DNA of 51,857 nucleotides from Actinomycetes bacterium (GCA_029782025.1 JAKOVR010000112.1:1-51857), one strand, 5' to 3'; shown: positions 33,400 through 41,941, numbered from the stretch's first letter. Translations and numbers: made by a program. The notes: a model not told the origin generated them from the letters alone.

Positions 33400-33453
33400 C
33401 GTCCCGTGGGTGCGAATTGTTGGCGTTCGCGAACAATTCGCACCCACGGGACG
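33400..33453. terminator. Intergenic palindrome copy D
   Basis: Two 26-bp arms pair at 25 positions around a TT loop (33426-33427). The outer stem is CGTCCCGTGGG / CCCACGGGACG, different from the other copies but matched between arms. It lies between convergent genes ending at 33381 and 33465, with its arm ends 18 and 11 nt from the two stops. Confidence 0.78.
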
Positions 33454-33464
33454 AAGACGGAAGA

Positions 33465-35027
33465 TCAGTTGGGCTTGCCGGCGGCGGCCTGGGTCTGGCT
33501 GCCGGCGGCGGCGTTCGTCGCCCCGGACGGGGCCTCGAACTTGTCGTCCTTGCCGTTGCCCATCGTCGATCCCTTGCAGGGGTCGGCCACGAGCTTGGTC
33601 GGATCGCCGCCCGCCTTGGGGTCGTTCGTCGGGTCGTCGTTGACGTTGGCCACGCCGATGTCGAGGCGGGGGTTGGCGGCGCTGAAGACGCCGTCGGGGC
33701 TGTTGCACTCCGGCATCCAGTAGTGGCCCATGAACCCGGTCTTGCCCATCACCCGGCCGCCCTGGGCCGCGCACTTGGCGGGATCGGAGTTGTCGCCGCC
33801 GATCACGAGGGCGCCCTTCACGCAGAGGCCCGAGTGGTAGTGGAAGGGCATGTAGCGGACCCAGAGCTGCTGGTTCGGGTCCAGCGACGGGTTCTCCGAC
33901 GTGTAGACCATGTAGCTGAGGCCGACCACCGGGGCCCACGGCTGGCTGCCGCCGTAGAGGATCATCTCGGGCTTGTCGATCTCGGCCTTGGCGTCCCAGC
34001 CGTTGCCGAAGCAGGCGTAGTGGGCGGCGATGCCCTCCACGAAGATCGTGACCCGGATGCACCCGGCGTTCATGGCGTCCTGGGCCGTCGGGTACTTCTT
34101 GGCCACCGCCTGCATCTTGTCGATCTGAGCCTGGAGCTCGTCGCAGGTCTTCTTGTCGGTGATCGGGCTCCAGGCCTGGGCGCCGTGCTCGTTGCCCTCG
34201 CCGTTGCCGGCGCTGTGCTCGGCGTGGCTGCCGAGGTGGGACGGGTCTTCCTTGGTCGGCGGGTTCTTGGCCCAGTAGGTCTGGGTGTTGAACTTCCAGT
34301 CGCAGCGGTCCTCGGCCTTGATGTTGGAGGCGGTGTTGCCGTGGGAGGCGTCGTGGCCGTGGTCCATCGGGCCGGTCTGGCTGTGGTCCATGGCCCCGTG
34401 GTCGTCGGCGCCGTTGGCGTGGGGGTGGCCGGTGGTGGCGGCGCCGGTGGCGACCTCGTTGCCGTGGTCGTGGCCGGACGCCGAGTGGTTGGAGGCCGAC
34501 GGCGAGGCGATGGCGGCGGTGGCGGCGATGAGTGCCGCCACGGGAACGACGGCGCCGACGGCCAGCGCCTGGCGGGGGAGGTCGGCGAGGAACTCGGGGT
34601 GCACGAGGGCCATGAGGGCGAACAGCACGATCCCGGCTTCGAGCCCGATGCAGAGCATGTCGATGGCGGTGGCGGCCTCGGTGAGGCCGGCGTGGGCCCC
34701 GAAGGGCAGGCCCCTCGTGCGGCTCAGCGTCCACACGGCGATGAAGGCCAGGTTGGCGGCCACGCCGATCTTGAGCCAGACCTTGCCCGGCTTGGCCAGG
34801 ATCGCGCCAGCGAAGATCAGCTGCAGCCAGCCCGCGGCGGCGAAGCCGAGGCCCTCGGCCAGCGACTCGCCGGCGTGGCTCGGCACCATGGCGAAGTGGA
34901 TCGCCCCGGCGCCGAGCGACAGGGCGGCGACGAGGTAGCGCACCGCCGGGCTGGCCACGGAGGCGGCGCCGGTGGTGGTCCAGGGCTCGGGTGTGGGGTC
35001 GAGATCGACCGGGGTGGCGGTGGCCAT
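33465..35027 (-). CDS. Membrane protein with His-rich loop and secreted domain
   Basis: 520 aa. Four to five membrane helices occupy about residues 30-180 (for example YLVAALSLGAGAIHFAMV, GWLQLIFAGAILA, LCIGLEAGIVLFALMALV). Residues about 185-235 are very rich in His/Asp/Gly (GHDHGNEV, TGHPHANGADDHGAMDH, DHGHDASHG), a likely metal-binding loop. The C-terminal 270 residues form a soluble domain with about ten Cys (CDWKFN, CDELQ, CIRV, CFGNGW, CVKG, CAAQ, CNSPDG) and a YHSGLCV segment with HYHSG (HxH). A copper-related or metal-sensing role is a reasonable guess. ATG 35027 has GGAGGA 6 nt upstream. Confidence 0.78.
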   Translation of the reverse strand: MATATPVDLDPTPEPWTTTGAASVASPAVRYLVAALSLGAGAIHFAMVPSHAGESLAEGLGFAAAGWLQLIFAGAILAKPGKVWLKIGVAANLAFIAVWTLSRTRGLPFGAHAGLTEAATAIDMLCIGLEAGIVLFALMALVHPEFLADLPRQALAVGAVVPVAALIAATAAIASPSASNHSASGHDHGNEVATGAATTGHPHANGADDHGAMDHSQTGPMDHGHDASHGNTASNIKAEDRCDWKFNTQTYWAKNPPTKEDPSHLGSHAEHSAGNGEGNEHGAQAWSPITDKKTCDELQAQIDKMQAVAKKYPTAQDAMNAGCIRVTIFVEGIAAHYACFGNGWDAKAEIDKPEMILYGGSQPWAPVVGLSYMVYTSENPSLDPNQQLWVRYMPFHYHSGLCVKGALVIGGDNSDPAKCAAQGGRVMGKTGFMGHYWMPECNSPDGVFSAANPRLDIGVANVNDDPTNDPKAGGDPTKLVADPCKGSTMGNGKDDKFEAPSGATNAAAGSQTQAAAGKPN

Positions 35028-35189
35028 GTCAGTCCTCCGACGGGGGCTGGGCTGAGGGAGCGATCCCCCCGGATCGCCGTTCGGCATCTTCACACAGGGT
35101 GGGGTAGATGCTACCGGCACTGTGACGGATGACACCTATGGTCCCCGTATCCGCCGAAACGAGGGGATCACCGCAGGTCAGCCGGGCTT

Positions 35190-35219
35190 TTGAGCCGTCC
35201 GGCGGGTGCAGGGTACGAT
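35190..35219 (+). promoter_or_regulatory. Promoter of the ChsB1-like operon
   Basis: TTGAGC (35190-35195) and TACGAT (35214-35219) are 18 nt apart. The next base begins the operator at 35220, so a repressor would cover the transcription start. The leader to ATG 35303 is about 75 nt; no riboswitch is recognised in it. Confidence 0.55.
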
Positions 35220-35237
35220 CTGACGAGGCGTCAGATC
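35217..35237. promoter_or_regulatory. TetR-type operator, site 4
   Basis: The core CTGACGAGGCGTCAG (35220-35234) matches the motif exactly, and the palindrome extends three bases further on each side (GAT...ATC). It overlaps the end of the -10 box of the promoter above. The rest of the 275-bp gap back to 35028 holds no gene; it should also contain the promoter of the divergent membrane protein gene. Confidence 0.65.
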
Positions 35238-35302
35238 TGGGCGCCGGCATCCGCCCTGGGCCCGGCCGACCGCCGGCGCCGGAACATCGCAAAGGACACG
35301 AC

Positions 35303-36214
35303 ATGGGTTTGCTCGACGGCAAGGTGGCGATCGTGACGGGTGCGGGCCACGGCATCGGCCGCGGCCACGCGTTGGAGCTGGCCAAAGAAGGGGCCACCGT
35401 CCTGGTCAACGACCTCGGCACCTCCCTGAAGGGGGAGGGCACCGGGCGCGACGCCGACCTGACCGTCGACCTCATCACCGGCCGCGGCGGCAAGGCTGCA
35501 GCCAACTACGACGACGTGGCCGACTTCGAGGGCGCCGGGCGCATGGTCCAGCAGGCCGTCGACACGTTCGGCCGGCTCGACATCGTGGTCAACAACGCCG
35601 GCATCGCCCGCGACGCCACCATCTGGTCGATGTCCGAGAGCGACTGGGACTCGGTGATCCGGGTCCACCTCAAGGGCACGTTCTGCCCGACCCACCACGC
35701 CGTCAACCACTGGCGGGCCCTGAACAAGGCGGGCGAGGACGTGAGCTACGGCCGCGTGATCAACACCACCTCCGGAGCCGGGCTCGTCGGCAACTTCGGC
35801 CAGGCCAACTACACCGCGGCCAAGGCCGGCATCGCCGCCTTCACGATGACAGTCAGCCTCGAGGTGTTCAAGATGGGCATCACCGTGAACTGCATCGGAC
35901 CGGCCGGGGCGACCCGGATGGCCGCCTCCATCCCGGGAGCCGGCATCGAGGCCAAGGAGCCCGACGAGTTCGAGGAGTGGAACCCGATGGATCCGTCCCT
36001 GTCGTCCCCGCTCGTGGCCTGGCTGGCCAGCGACAAGGCCGGGCACGTCACCGGCCAGGTGATCCGGGCCGTCAAGGACGAGATCGTCCACATGGAGCCG
36101 TGGAGCAACGGCGCCACCATCCGCAAGGCCGGCAAGCGCTGGGACCCGTCGGAGCTGACCGGCCTGATGAACGCCGACATCTTCCACAGCCGCGCCCCGG
36201 GCCTCCGCTACTAG
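35303..36214 (+). CDS. SDR hydroxyacyl-CoA/17-beta-HSD type dehydrogenase, ChsB1-like
   Basis: 303-aa SDR of the multifunctional-enzyme type-2/HSD17B4 group. Cofactor motif TGAGHGIG at about residues 12-19, NNAG at 97-100, catalytic S157, Y170 and K174 (YTAAK). The long insertion before strand 3, the HLKGTF segment and HHAVNHWRALNKAGED match what I recall of M. tuberculosis Rv3502c (ChsB1), a dehydrogenase of steroid side-chain beta-oxidation. It would oxidise a 3-hydroxyacyl-CoA to 3-ketoacyl-CoA. It is preceded by TetR-type site 4 and followed 13 nt later by the ThDP-like gene, both on one transcript. Confidence 0.9.
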   Translation: MGLLDGKVAIVTGAGHGIGRGHALELAKEGATVLVNDLGTSLKGEGTGRDADLTVDLITGRGGKAAANYDDVADFEGAGRMVQQAVDTFGRLDIVVNNAGIARDATIWSMSESDWDSVIRVHLKGTFCPTHHAVNHWRALNKAGEDVSYGRVINTTSGAGLVGNFGQANYTAAKAGIAAFTMTVSLEVFKMGITVNCIGPAGATRMAASIPGAGIEAKEPDEFEEWNPMDPSLSSPLVAWLASDKAGHVTGQVIRAVKDEIVHMEPWSNGATIRKAGKRWDPSELTGLMNADIFHSRAPGLRY

Positions 36215-36227
36215 TAGAACGGCGGTC

Positions 36228-37583
36228 GTGAGCGCCGCCGGTTCCGACCCCCGCACCCTCGGGGACCTCCTCGGGGCGCAACTGCGCGCCCTCGGGGTGC
36301 GGCGGGTCTATCGCGCCGTCGGCGCTGACCTCCCGCCGGTCCCCGGTCTCCCGGAGGTGCACGCCGGCGATCCGTCGTTGGCGTCGATCCTCGCCGATGC
36401 CAGCGGACGCATCGACCCCGGAGGCGGCGGCGCCGCCGGGGCGGCCCTGCTCCCGGGCCGTCGGCTCCGCCTGTCGAGCGCCCCGGGCCTGGCCGCCGAG
36501 CCCGTGACCATCGACGATCCGGCCGACCTCGCCCCCATGCTGGCCGCGTGGACGGTGGGTCTGGTGCACACCGCGGTCGAGTTCGTGCTCGACCTGGACC
36601 TCGCCGGACCGGCCCCGGCGGGGGTGGGCGCGTTGCTCCTCGGGCACGACGCCCCGCGCGGGCGAGCCGTCACCCTCGACCCGGCGCTGGCGGAGGTGGG
36701 GATCCTGATCCTGGCCGGTCCGGGCGTGCTCCGGTCCGGCCCGCAGGCGGTCGACGCCCTCCACGAGGCCGCCTCGGTGATGGGCGCCGGCGTGCTCAAC
36801 ACGTGGGGGGCCAAGGGCCTGTACCGCTGGGACGACCCGCACCATCACGGCACGGTGGGGCTGCAGGCCCGTGACTTCGAGCTGGCGGGGGTGCACGACG
36901 GACGCATCGTCGTGGCCGTCGGGATCGATCCGGTCGAGGCCCCCGAGCATCTGTGGCAGTCGGGCCGAGTGGTGGAGGTCGGCCCCGAGCAACTCGTGCA
37001 CCTGGCGCTGCGGTGGGAGCGGGCCGACCCGCCGCCCGCACCGCCGCCCCCGCCCCCGCTGTACGGAATGCTGCGCCAGGCGCTGGCGCCGCTCTACGCC
37101 GACGATGCCGTCCCGTTCAATCCGGCCCGAGCCGCCGCCGACCTGGCCGACGCCCGCCCGCCGGCGGCGATCGTCGTGGCCGATCCCGGGCCGGCCGGCC
37201 TGTGGATCGCCCGCACCCTCCCGACCACCGCGCTGGGCAGCGTGGTCGTGCCGGCCACCATGGCCGACGGCTTCGCCGCGGCCGCCGCCATCGACGGCGG
37301 TCTCGACGGCCGCGAGGTGATCGCCGTCACCCATGGCCCGCTCACCGAGGCGTCCGCCGCCCTGCTCGACCTCGCCTCGTCCCTGGGGGTCGGGGTCACC
37401 CTGGAGGTGTGGGGTGTGGGCGGCGGCCCGGTCGCCACCGCCGCCGCCCGTCGCGCCGCGGTGGTGGGGGCGGTCATGGACCGGCACACGGTGAGCACCC
37501 TCGACGTCCCCGTCGACTTCGGGCCCACCAGCGTGCTCGAGGCCGTGGCGGGTGAGGTCATCGCTTGGTCCGGCCCGCGATGA
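36228..37583 (+). CDS. Degenerate ThDP-dependent enzyme-like protein
   Basis: 451 aa, shorter than typical acetolactate-synthase-type enzymes (about 550). The central domain is recognisable: GILILAGPGVLRSG, GVLNTWGAKGLYRWDD and IVVAVGIDP at about residues 160-235. In the N-terminal domain the ThDP-activating Glu region reads VHAGDPSLASILADASG, with no Glu at the expected place. In the C-terminal domain the ThDP/Mg motif GDG...N is replaced by VTHGP (about 366-370). It thus probably does not bind or activate ThDP. A Pro tract (PPPAPPPPPP) links the domains. GTG 36228 is the chosen start. The overlap with the next gene (ATGA) suggests coupling in a side-chain operon. Confidence 0.72.
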   Translation: MSAAGSDPRTLGDLLGAQLRALGVRRVYRAVGADLPPVPGLPEVHAGDPSLASILADASGRIDPGGGGAAGAALLPGRRLRLSSAPGLAAEPVTIDDPADLAPMLAAWTVGLVHTAVEFVLDLDLAGPAPAGVGALLLGHDAPRGRAVTLDPALAEVGILILAGPGVLRSGPQAVDALHEAASVMGAGVLNTWGAKGLYRWDDPHHHGTVGLQARDFELAGVHDGRIVVAVGIDPVEAPEHLWQSGRVVEVGPEQLVHLALRWERADPPPAPPPPPPLYGMLRQALAPLYADDAVPFNPARAAADLADARPPAAIVVADPGPAGLWIARTLPTTALGSVVVPATMADGFAAAAAIDGGLDGREVIAVTHGPLTEASAALLDLASSLGVGVTLEVWGVGGGPVATAAARRAAVVGAVMDRHTVSTLDVPVDFGPTSVLEAVAGEVIAWSGPR

Positions 37584-38821
37584 CCGCGGGCCGGCCCGGG
37601 CCCGCGCCGGTCCGTGCGGGCACGGCACGGCGGGCCTTCCTCGCCACCCTCGCCTGCTGGTTCGTCTTCCCGTTCGTCCAGGTCCAGGTGGCCCAGGACG
37701 CGGTGCCCTATCTCGTGGCCGGCGAGGTCGCCCACGACCGTCCGGACCTCGTCTATGCCGCCATCGGCGGCGACCTGTTCACCCTCGAGCCCGAGTTCGC
37801 GGCCCGGTACTGCGCCCTGTCGCCGGCCGGTACCGACTGTGAACGGTTCAACGTCGCCTACGTCAGCACGCCGCTGGCGCTGGGCCCGAGTTGGCTGCTC
37901 GCCCGCCTGGGGGCCGACGCCGGAGCGCTGGTCTTCCGGTTGGGCGCCGTCGCCTGCCTCGCCGGCGGGATGCTCGCGCTCTGGAGCCGCCTCGCGCACC
38001 GGCGCCGCCGCGCTCCGGCCATGCTGGCGCTGTCGGCGTTGCTCCTCACCCCTTCGGTGATGGCGCCGGTGTCGCTCGGCCAGACGTCACCCCTGGTGTT
38101 CCTCACCATCTGCCTCGGGGCGGCCGCCGCCACCCCTCGCCGTCGTGCGGGGACGAGCCTCGCATGGGTCCTGGCCGGAGCGACGAAGCTCTACCCGTTC
38201 GCCCTCGGCGCGCTCGCGGCCCGGCACGGTCGATGGCGGTTCCTGGGCTGGGCCCTCTCGTGGACGGGTCTGCTGTTGGCGGGGGCCCTCGCCCTCGGGC
38301 CGCCCGAGCTCTTCGGCGAGTTCCTCCGGTCCACCGACGAGCTGTCCGGCGTCAACGTCACCAACCCGTACAACGGATCGCTCGGGGCGCTCGGGGCCCT
38401 CGTGTGGCCGGCCACCGCGACCGCGGGGCCGGCGGCGCGGATCTTCCTCGGGGTGCGGGTGGTGCTGCTGGCGGCACTCGGGATCTGGCGGTTCCGTCGT
38501 GCCTCGCTCGACGCCCAGTGGGCCGCCGCCGCGCTCGGACTCCTCGCCGTCACCCCCTTCGTGTGGTCGCACTACCTCTGGGCGGTCTTCGGCGCCGTGG
38601 CCGTCGTGGTGGCCGAGCGCGCCGACCTCGACGATCGCCGGTTGGCCGTCGTTCCGGTGACGGCGGCGTTGCTCGTCCCGATCGCCATCCCGAACGCGCG
38701 CGGGTGGTCGATGCCGATCCCCCAGGCGCTGCTGTTGGTCGCCGCCCTGGTCGCGGTGGCCGTCCTGGTCGAACCGGCCGCTCGTCCCGCCGAGCCGGAC
38801 TTGTTACCCTCCGCGCCGTGA
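37580..38821 (+). CDS. GT87-type polyprenyl-phosphate-mannose mannosyltransferase
   Basis: 413 aa with about 9-10 membrane helices. Motifs of the GT-C GT87 (DUF2029) family include a first extracellular loop with acidic residues (VQVAQDAVPYLVAGEV), LTPSVMAPVSLGQTSPLVFL and AGATKLYPFALGALAARHGRWR (split as AGATKLYPFAL and GALAARHGRWR), followed by a C-terminal helical bundle. GT87 enzymes add alpha-mannose to envelope glycolipids on the outside of the membrane. The start overlaps the previous stop (ATGA) and its stop overlaps the next start (GTGA), so it is embedded between two catabolic genes. Confidence 0.85.
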   Translation: MTAGRPGPAPVRAGTARRAFLATLACWFVFPFVQVQVAQDAVPYLVAGEVAHDRPDLVYAAIGGDLFTLEPEFAARYCALSPAGTDCERFNVAYVSTPLALGPSWLLARLGADAGALVFRLGAVACLAGGMLALWSRLAHRRRRAPAMLALSALLLTPSVMAPVSLGQTSPLVFLTICLGAAAATPRRRAGTSLAWVLAGATKLYPFALGALAARHGRWRFLGWALSWTGLLLAGALALGPPELFGEFLRSTDELSGVNVTNPYNGSLGALGALVWPATATAGPAARIFLGVRVVLLAALGIWRFRRASLDAQWAAAALGLLAVTPFVWSHYLWAVFGAVAVVVAERADLDDRRLAVVPVTAALLVPIAIPNARGWSMPIPQALLLVAALVAVAVLVEPAARPAEPDLLPSAP

Positions 38822-40449
38822 CGACCGCATTGGGCTCCTACAACCTCGCCGACGTCTGGGAAGCGGTGGCCGACCTCGTCGCCGAGCGAACGGCCGTCGT
38901 GTGCGCCGACGTGCGGCGCTCCTACGCCGAGATCGAGGAGCGGGCCAACCGCCTGGCCCACTGGCTGTTGCAGGCCGGCGTGCAGCCCGGTGACCACATC
39001 GGGCTCTACCTCACCAACTGCGTCGAGTACTTCGAAGCCATGCTGGCCGCCTACAAGGTGCGGGCCGTCCCCATCAACATCAACCACCGCTACGTGGAGG
39101 CGGAGCTGGCCCACCTGTTCCGCGACGCCGACCTCGTGGGCGTGCTCTACCAGCAGCAGTTCGCGTCGAGGGCCGCCGCCATCGCCCCCGCGGTGGACCG
39201 GGTGGGGTGGTGGCTCGCCGTCGAGGACGGGACCGCCGAACCGCCCGCGGTCGAGGGCGCGGTCGGCTACGAGGCCGCCCTCGCCGGGTCGTCGCCCGAC
39301 CGGGACTTCGGTCCGCGATCCGACGACGACCTCTACGTGATCTACACCGGCGGCACGACCGGGATGCCGAAGGGGGTCGTGTGGCGCGTCGCCGACGCCT
39401 TCTTCTCCTGCATCGGCGGCGGCGACCCCATGCGGCTGATGGGCCCGGTGTCGGCGCCGGCCGAGGTGCTCGACCGGATCATCGACGGCACGTTCACGTT
39501 CCTCCCGGTGGCCCCGCTGATGCACGCGGCCGGGCAGTGGACGTCGCTGTCGTGGTTGTTCGCCGGCGGGACGGTGGTCCTGCTCCCCGGCCCGCTCGAC
39601 GCCGAGCGGGTGTGGCGCACCGTGGAGGCCGAGAAGGTGAACCTCCTCACGGTCGTGGGCGACGCCGTCGTGCGACCCCTGGTCGACGCCTGGGAGGCCG
39701 CCGGACCCTTCGACGCGTCGTCGCTGTTCTCGATCGGATCCGGTGGGGCGCCGCTCACCCCCGGCCTGCGCAAGCGCCTCATGGAGATCCTCCCCGGCGT
39801 CACCATCGCCGACGGCTTCGGCTCGTCGGAGACTGGCGCCCAGGGCTCGCAACGGATCGAGGCCGGCTCGGCGCCCACCGACGGCGGCACCCGCTTCACG
39901 CCCTACGGCGACACGACCGTCGTCGACGAGGACACCCTCCGTCCCATCCCACCCGGGAGCGGCGGGGTCGGCCGGGTGGCCCTCGCCGGGCGCATCCCGC
40001 AGGGCTACTACAACGACCCGGAGAAGACGGCGGCGACCTTCGTGGTGGTGGACGGCCGGCGCTACGTCCTCACCGGCGACCTGGCCCGGGTCGAGGACGA
40101 CGGCACCATCACCCTGCTCGGTCGGGGCTCCGTGTGCATCAACACCGGCGGTGAGAAGGTGCACCCCGAGGAGGTCGAGGCGGTGTTGAAGACCCACCCG
40201 GCCGTCTACGACGCTGTGGTGGTCGGCGCGCCGGACGACCGGTGGGGCCAGCGGGTCACTGCCGTGGTGCAGCCGGTCGCCGGCGCCTCCCCGTCGCTCG
40301 ACGAGCTCGCCGCCCACTGTCGCTCGGCGCTGGCCGGCTACAAGGTCCCCAAGGCGCTGCTCGTCGTCCCCGAGGTGCAGCGCACCCCGGCGGGCAAGCC
40401 CGACTACCCCTGGGCGCTGGCCGCCGCATCGGCGGCGAGCGGGGAGTAG
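38818..40449 (+). CDS. Acyl-CoA synthetase, FadD19-like
   Basis: 543 aa. It resembles M. tuberculosis FadD19 (steroid-C26-oyl-CoA synthetase) along its whole length as I recall it: ERANRLAHWLL, NINHRYVEAELAHLFRDAD, YTGGTTGMPKGVVWR (P-loop at 176-186), GSSETG, PQGYYNDPEKTAATF, GRGSVCINTGGEKVHPEEVEA and AGYKVPKALLVV, with catalytic K527 (TPAGKPDYPW). It should activate a branched or steroid side-chain carboxylate with CoA. GTG 38818 overlaps the GT87 stop by four bases; a TACCCT 7 nt upstream could also give an internal, nearly leaderless transcript. Confidence 0.92.
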   Translation: MTTALGSYNLADVWEAVADLVAERTAVVCADVRRSYAEIEERANRLAHWLLQAGVQPGDHIGLYLTNCVEYFEAMLAAYKVRAVPININHRYVEAELAHLFRDADLVGVLYQQQFASRAAAIAPAVDRVGWWLAVEDGTAEPPAVEGAVGYEAALAGSSPDRDFGPRSDDDLYVIYTGGTTGMPKGVVWRVADAFFSCIGGGDPMRLMGPVSAPAEVLDRIIDGTFTFLPVAPLMHAAGQWTSLSWLFAGGTVVLLPGPLDAERVWRTVEAEKVNLLTVVGDAVVRPLVDAWEAAGPFDASSLFSIGSGGAPLTPGLRKRLMEILPGVTIADGFGSSETGAQGSQRIEAGSAPTDGGTRFTPYGDTTVVDEDTLRPIPPGSGGVGRVALAGRIPQGYYNDPEKTAATFVVVDGRRYVLTGDLARVEDDGTITLLGRGSVCINTGGEKVHPEEVEAVLKTHPAVYDAVVVGAPDDRWGQRVTAVVQPVAGASPSLDELAAHCRSALAGYKVPKALLVVPEVQRTPAGKPDYPWALAAASAASGE

Positions 40450-40452
40450 CGT
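40447..40452 (+). promoter_or_regulatory. -10 box of a leaderless promoter
   Basis: TAGCGT ends 6 nt before ATG 40459 and overlaps the stop of the FadD19-like gene. No good -35 is visible; it could be an internal promoter. Confidence 0.4.
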
Positions 40453-40458
40453 GCGGTC

Positions 40459-41862
40459 ATGAAGCGGGTCAGCGGGGTCGATGCCGCCTTCCTCTACGGC
40501 GAGACGCCGGCCTGGCACATGCACGTCTCGGCGGTGCTCCTCGTCGATCCCGCCACCGCCCCGGGCGGGTGGGACTTCAACCGGTTCGTGCAGAAGACCG
40601 AGAGCCGGCTGCACCTCGCCCCCCAGTTCCGGTGGCGGCTGGTCGAGACGCCGTTCGGGCTGGACCGCCCCTTCTTCGTCGAGGACCCCGACTTCGACAT
40701 CTGGGCCCACATCCGGCGCATCGGGCTCCCCGCCCCCGGCGGCCCCGAGCAGCTCGGCAACCTCATCGGCGACCTCGTCGCCATCAAGATCGACCGCCGC
40801 AAGGCGCTGTGGGAGTTCTGGGTCATCGAGAACCTCGAGGGCGGCAAGCTGGCCATCCTGGCCAAGATCCACCACTCGATCATCGACGGCGTCTCGGGCA
40901 GCGAGCTGGCGTCGGTGCTGATGGACCTCGAGCCCGACCCGCCCCCCATCGCCCCTCCGGAACACGAGCGGGAGGTGGAGGAGGTCCCGACGCCCTTCGA
41001 GCTGCTGGCCCGGGGCGCGGCCCACACCTTCGCCACGCCGATCCGCAGCGCCCGCTTCGCGCAGGGCGCGGTGCGCCAAGGCCTGAAGTTCCTGGGCTTC
41101 CAGCGCCAGCAGAACTCGCCGCCGGCCCCGTTCCAGGCGCCCCGCACCTCGTTCAACGCCGAGCTCACCCCGCACCGCCGGTTCTCCTACGCCTCGGTCG
41201 ACCTCGAAGAGGTCCGGCGGATCAAGGACGCCTACGGGGTGAAGGTCAACGACGTGGTGCTCGCCATCTGCGGGGGCGCGTTGCGCCGCTACCTGCTGGC
41301 CAACGAGGAGCTGCCGGCCACCCCCCTCATCGCCCAGGTGCCGGTGAGCATGCGGGCCGAGGACGACAAGCGGGACGTGGGCACCAAGGTCGGGGCCATG
41401 TTCGCCTCGCTCGCCACCGACATCGCCGATCCCGGGTTGCGCCTCATGGCGATCCACGAGTCGACCCGGGGGGCCAAGGAGATGCAGCGGGCGCTGGCGG
41501 CCGAGAAGATCATGGGCATCACCGAGGCGGCGCCTCCGGCCCTCATCTCGCTGGCCGCCCGGATGTACACCGCCGCCAGCCTCGACAACCGCACGCCCCC
41601 GGTGATGAACCTGATCATCTCCAACGTGCCGGGCCCGCCGTTCCCCATCTACTGCGGCGGGGCGAAGTGCGAGGCCATCTACCCGATGGGCCCGCTGCTC
41701 TACGGCACCGGCGTCAACATCACCGTGTTCAGCTACCTCGACAAGATCGACTTCGGCTTCATGATGTGCCGCGAGCTCGTGCCCGAGCCGTGGCGGCTGG
41801 CCGACGCGATCACCGAGGCGTTCGACGAGCTGCGCGACGCCGCCGCGGCGATGCCCCGCTGA
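40459..41862 (+). CDS. WS/DGAT-type O-acyltransferase
   Basis: 467 aa. The condensation-like active-site motif HHxxxDG is present as HHSIIDG (H138-G144), preceded by LAILAKI, and the family C-terminal segment PVMNLIISNVPGPP is at about residues 378-391. Such enzymes move an acyl group from acyl-CoA to an alcohol or diacylglycerol, making wax esters or triacylglycerol. N-terminal MKRVSGVDAAFLYGETP matches the family start. It lies 9 nt after the FadD19-like gene, which could supply its acyl-CoA, and has TAGCGT 6 nt before the ATG. Storage of the imported lipid is a possible role. Confidence 0.93.
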   Translation: MKRVSGVDAAFLYGETPAWHMHVSAVLLVDPATAPGGWDFNRFVQKTESRLHLAPQFRWRLVETPFGLDRPFFVEDPDFDIWAHIRRIGLPAPGGPEQLGNLIGDLVAIKIDRRKALWEFWVIENLEGGKLAILAKIHHSIIDGVSGSELASVLMDLEPDPPPIAPPEHEREVEEVPTPFELLARGAAHTFATPIRSARFAQGAVRQGLKFLGFQRQQNSPPAPFQAPRTSFNAELTPHRRFSYASVDLEEVRRIKDAYGVKVNDVVLAICGGALRRYLLANEELPATPLIAQVPVSMRAEDDKRDVGTKVGAMFASLATDIADPGLRLMAIHESTRGAKEMQRALAAEKIMGITEAAPPALISLAARMYTAASLDNRTPPVMNLIISNVPGPPFPIYCGGAKCEAIYPMGPLLYGTGVNITVFSYLDKIDFGFMMCRELVPEPWRLADAITEAFDELRDAAAAMPR

Positions 41863-41911
41863 TCCTTGTCTTCTGCCCTCCGGATCGTGCGGCTCGGCCG
41901 CCGGCGATGCC

Positions 41912-41941
41912 GCGACAGCCCCGTGCGGCACGACCTAAGCT
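41912..41941 (+). promoter_or_regulatory. Possible promoter of the alpha/beta hydrolase gene
   Basis: GCGACA (41912-41917) and TAAGCT (41936-41941) are 18 nt apart in the 197-bp gap between the acyltransferase and the hydrolase. TACGGT (41991-41996) is an alternative -10. The gap holds no convincing gene. Confidence 0.3.

Noticed and set aside
35113..35133. CRP-like site (TGTGACGGATGACAC) in the divergent gap before the ChsB1-like gene
   Set aside because: The right half does not match TCACA and the spacing is wrong. The adenylate cyclase in the window made this tempting, but the match is too weak.
38572..41931. Long antisense frame opposite the FadD19-like and WS/DGAT genes
   Set aside because: Same reason: the sense genes are well supported and the antisense translation is compositionally biased with no domain.
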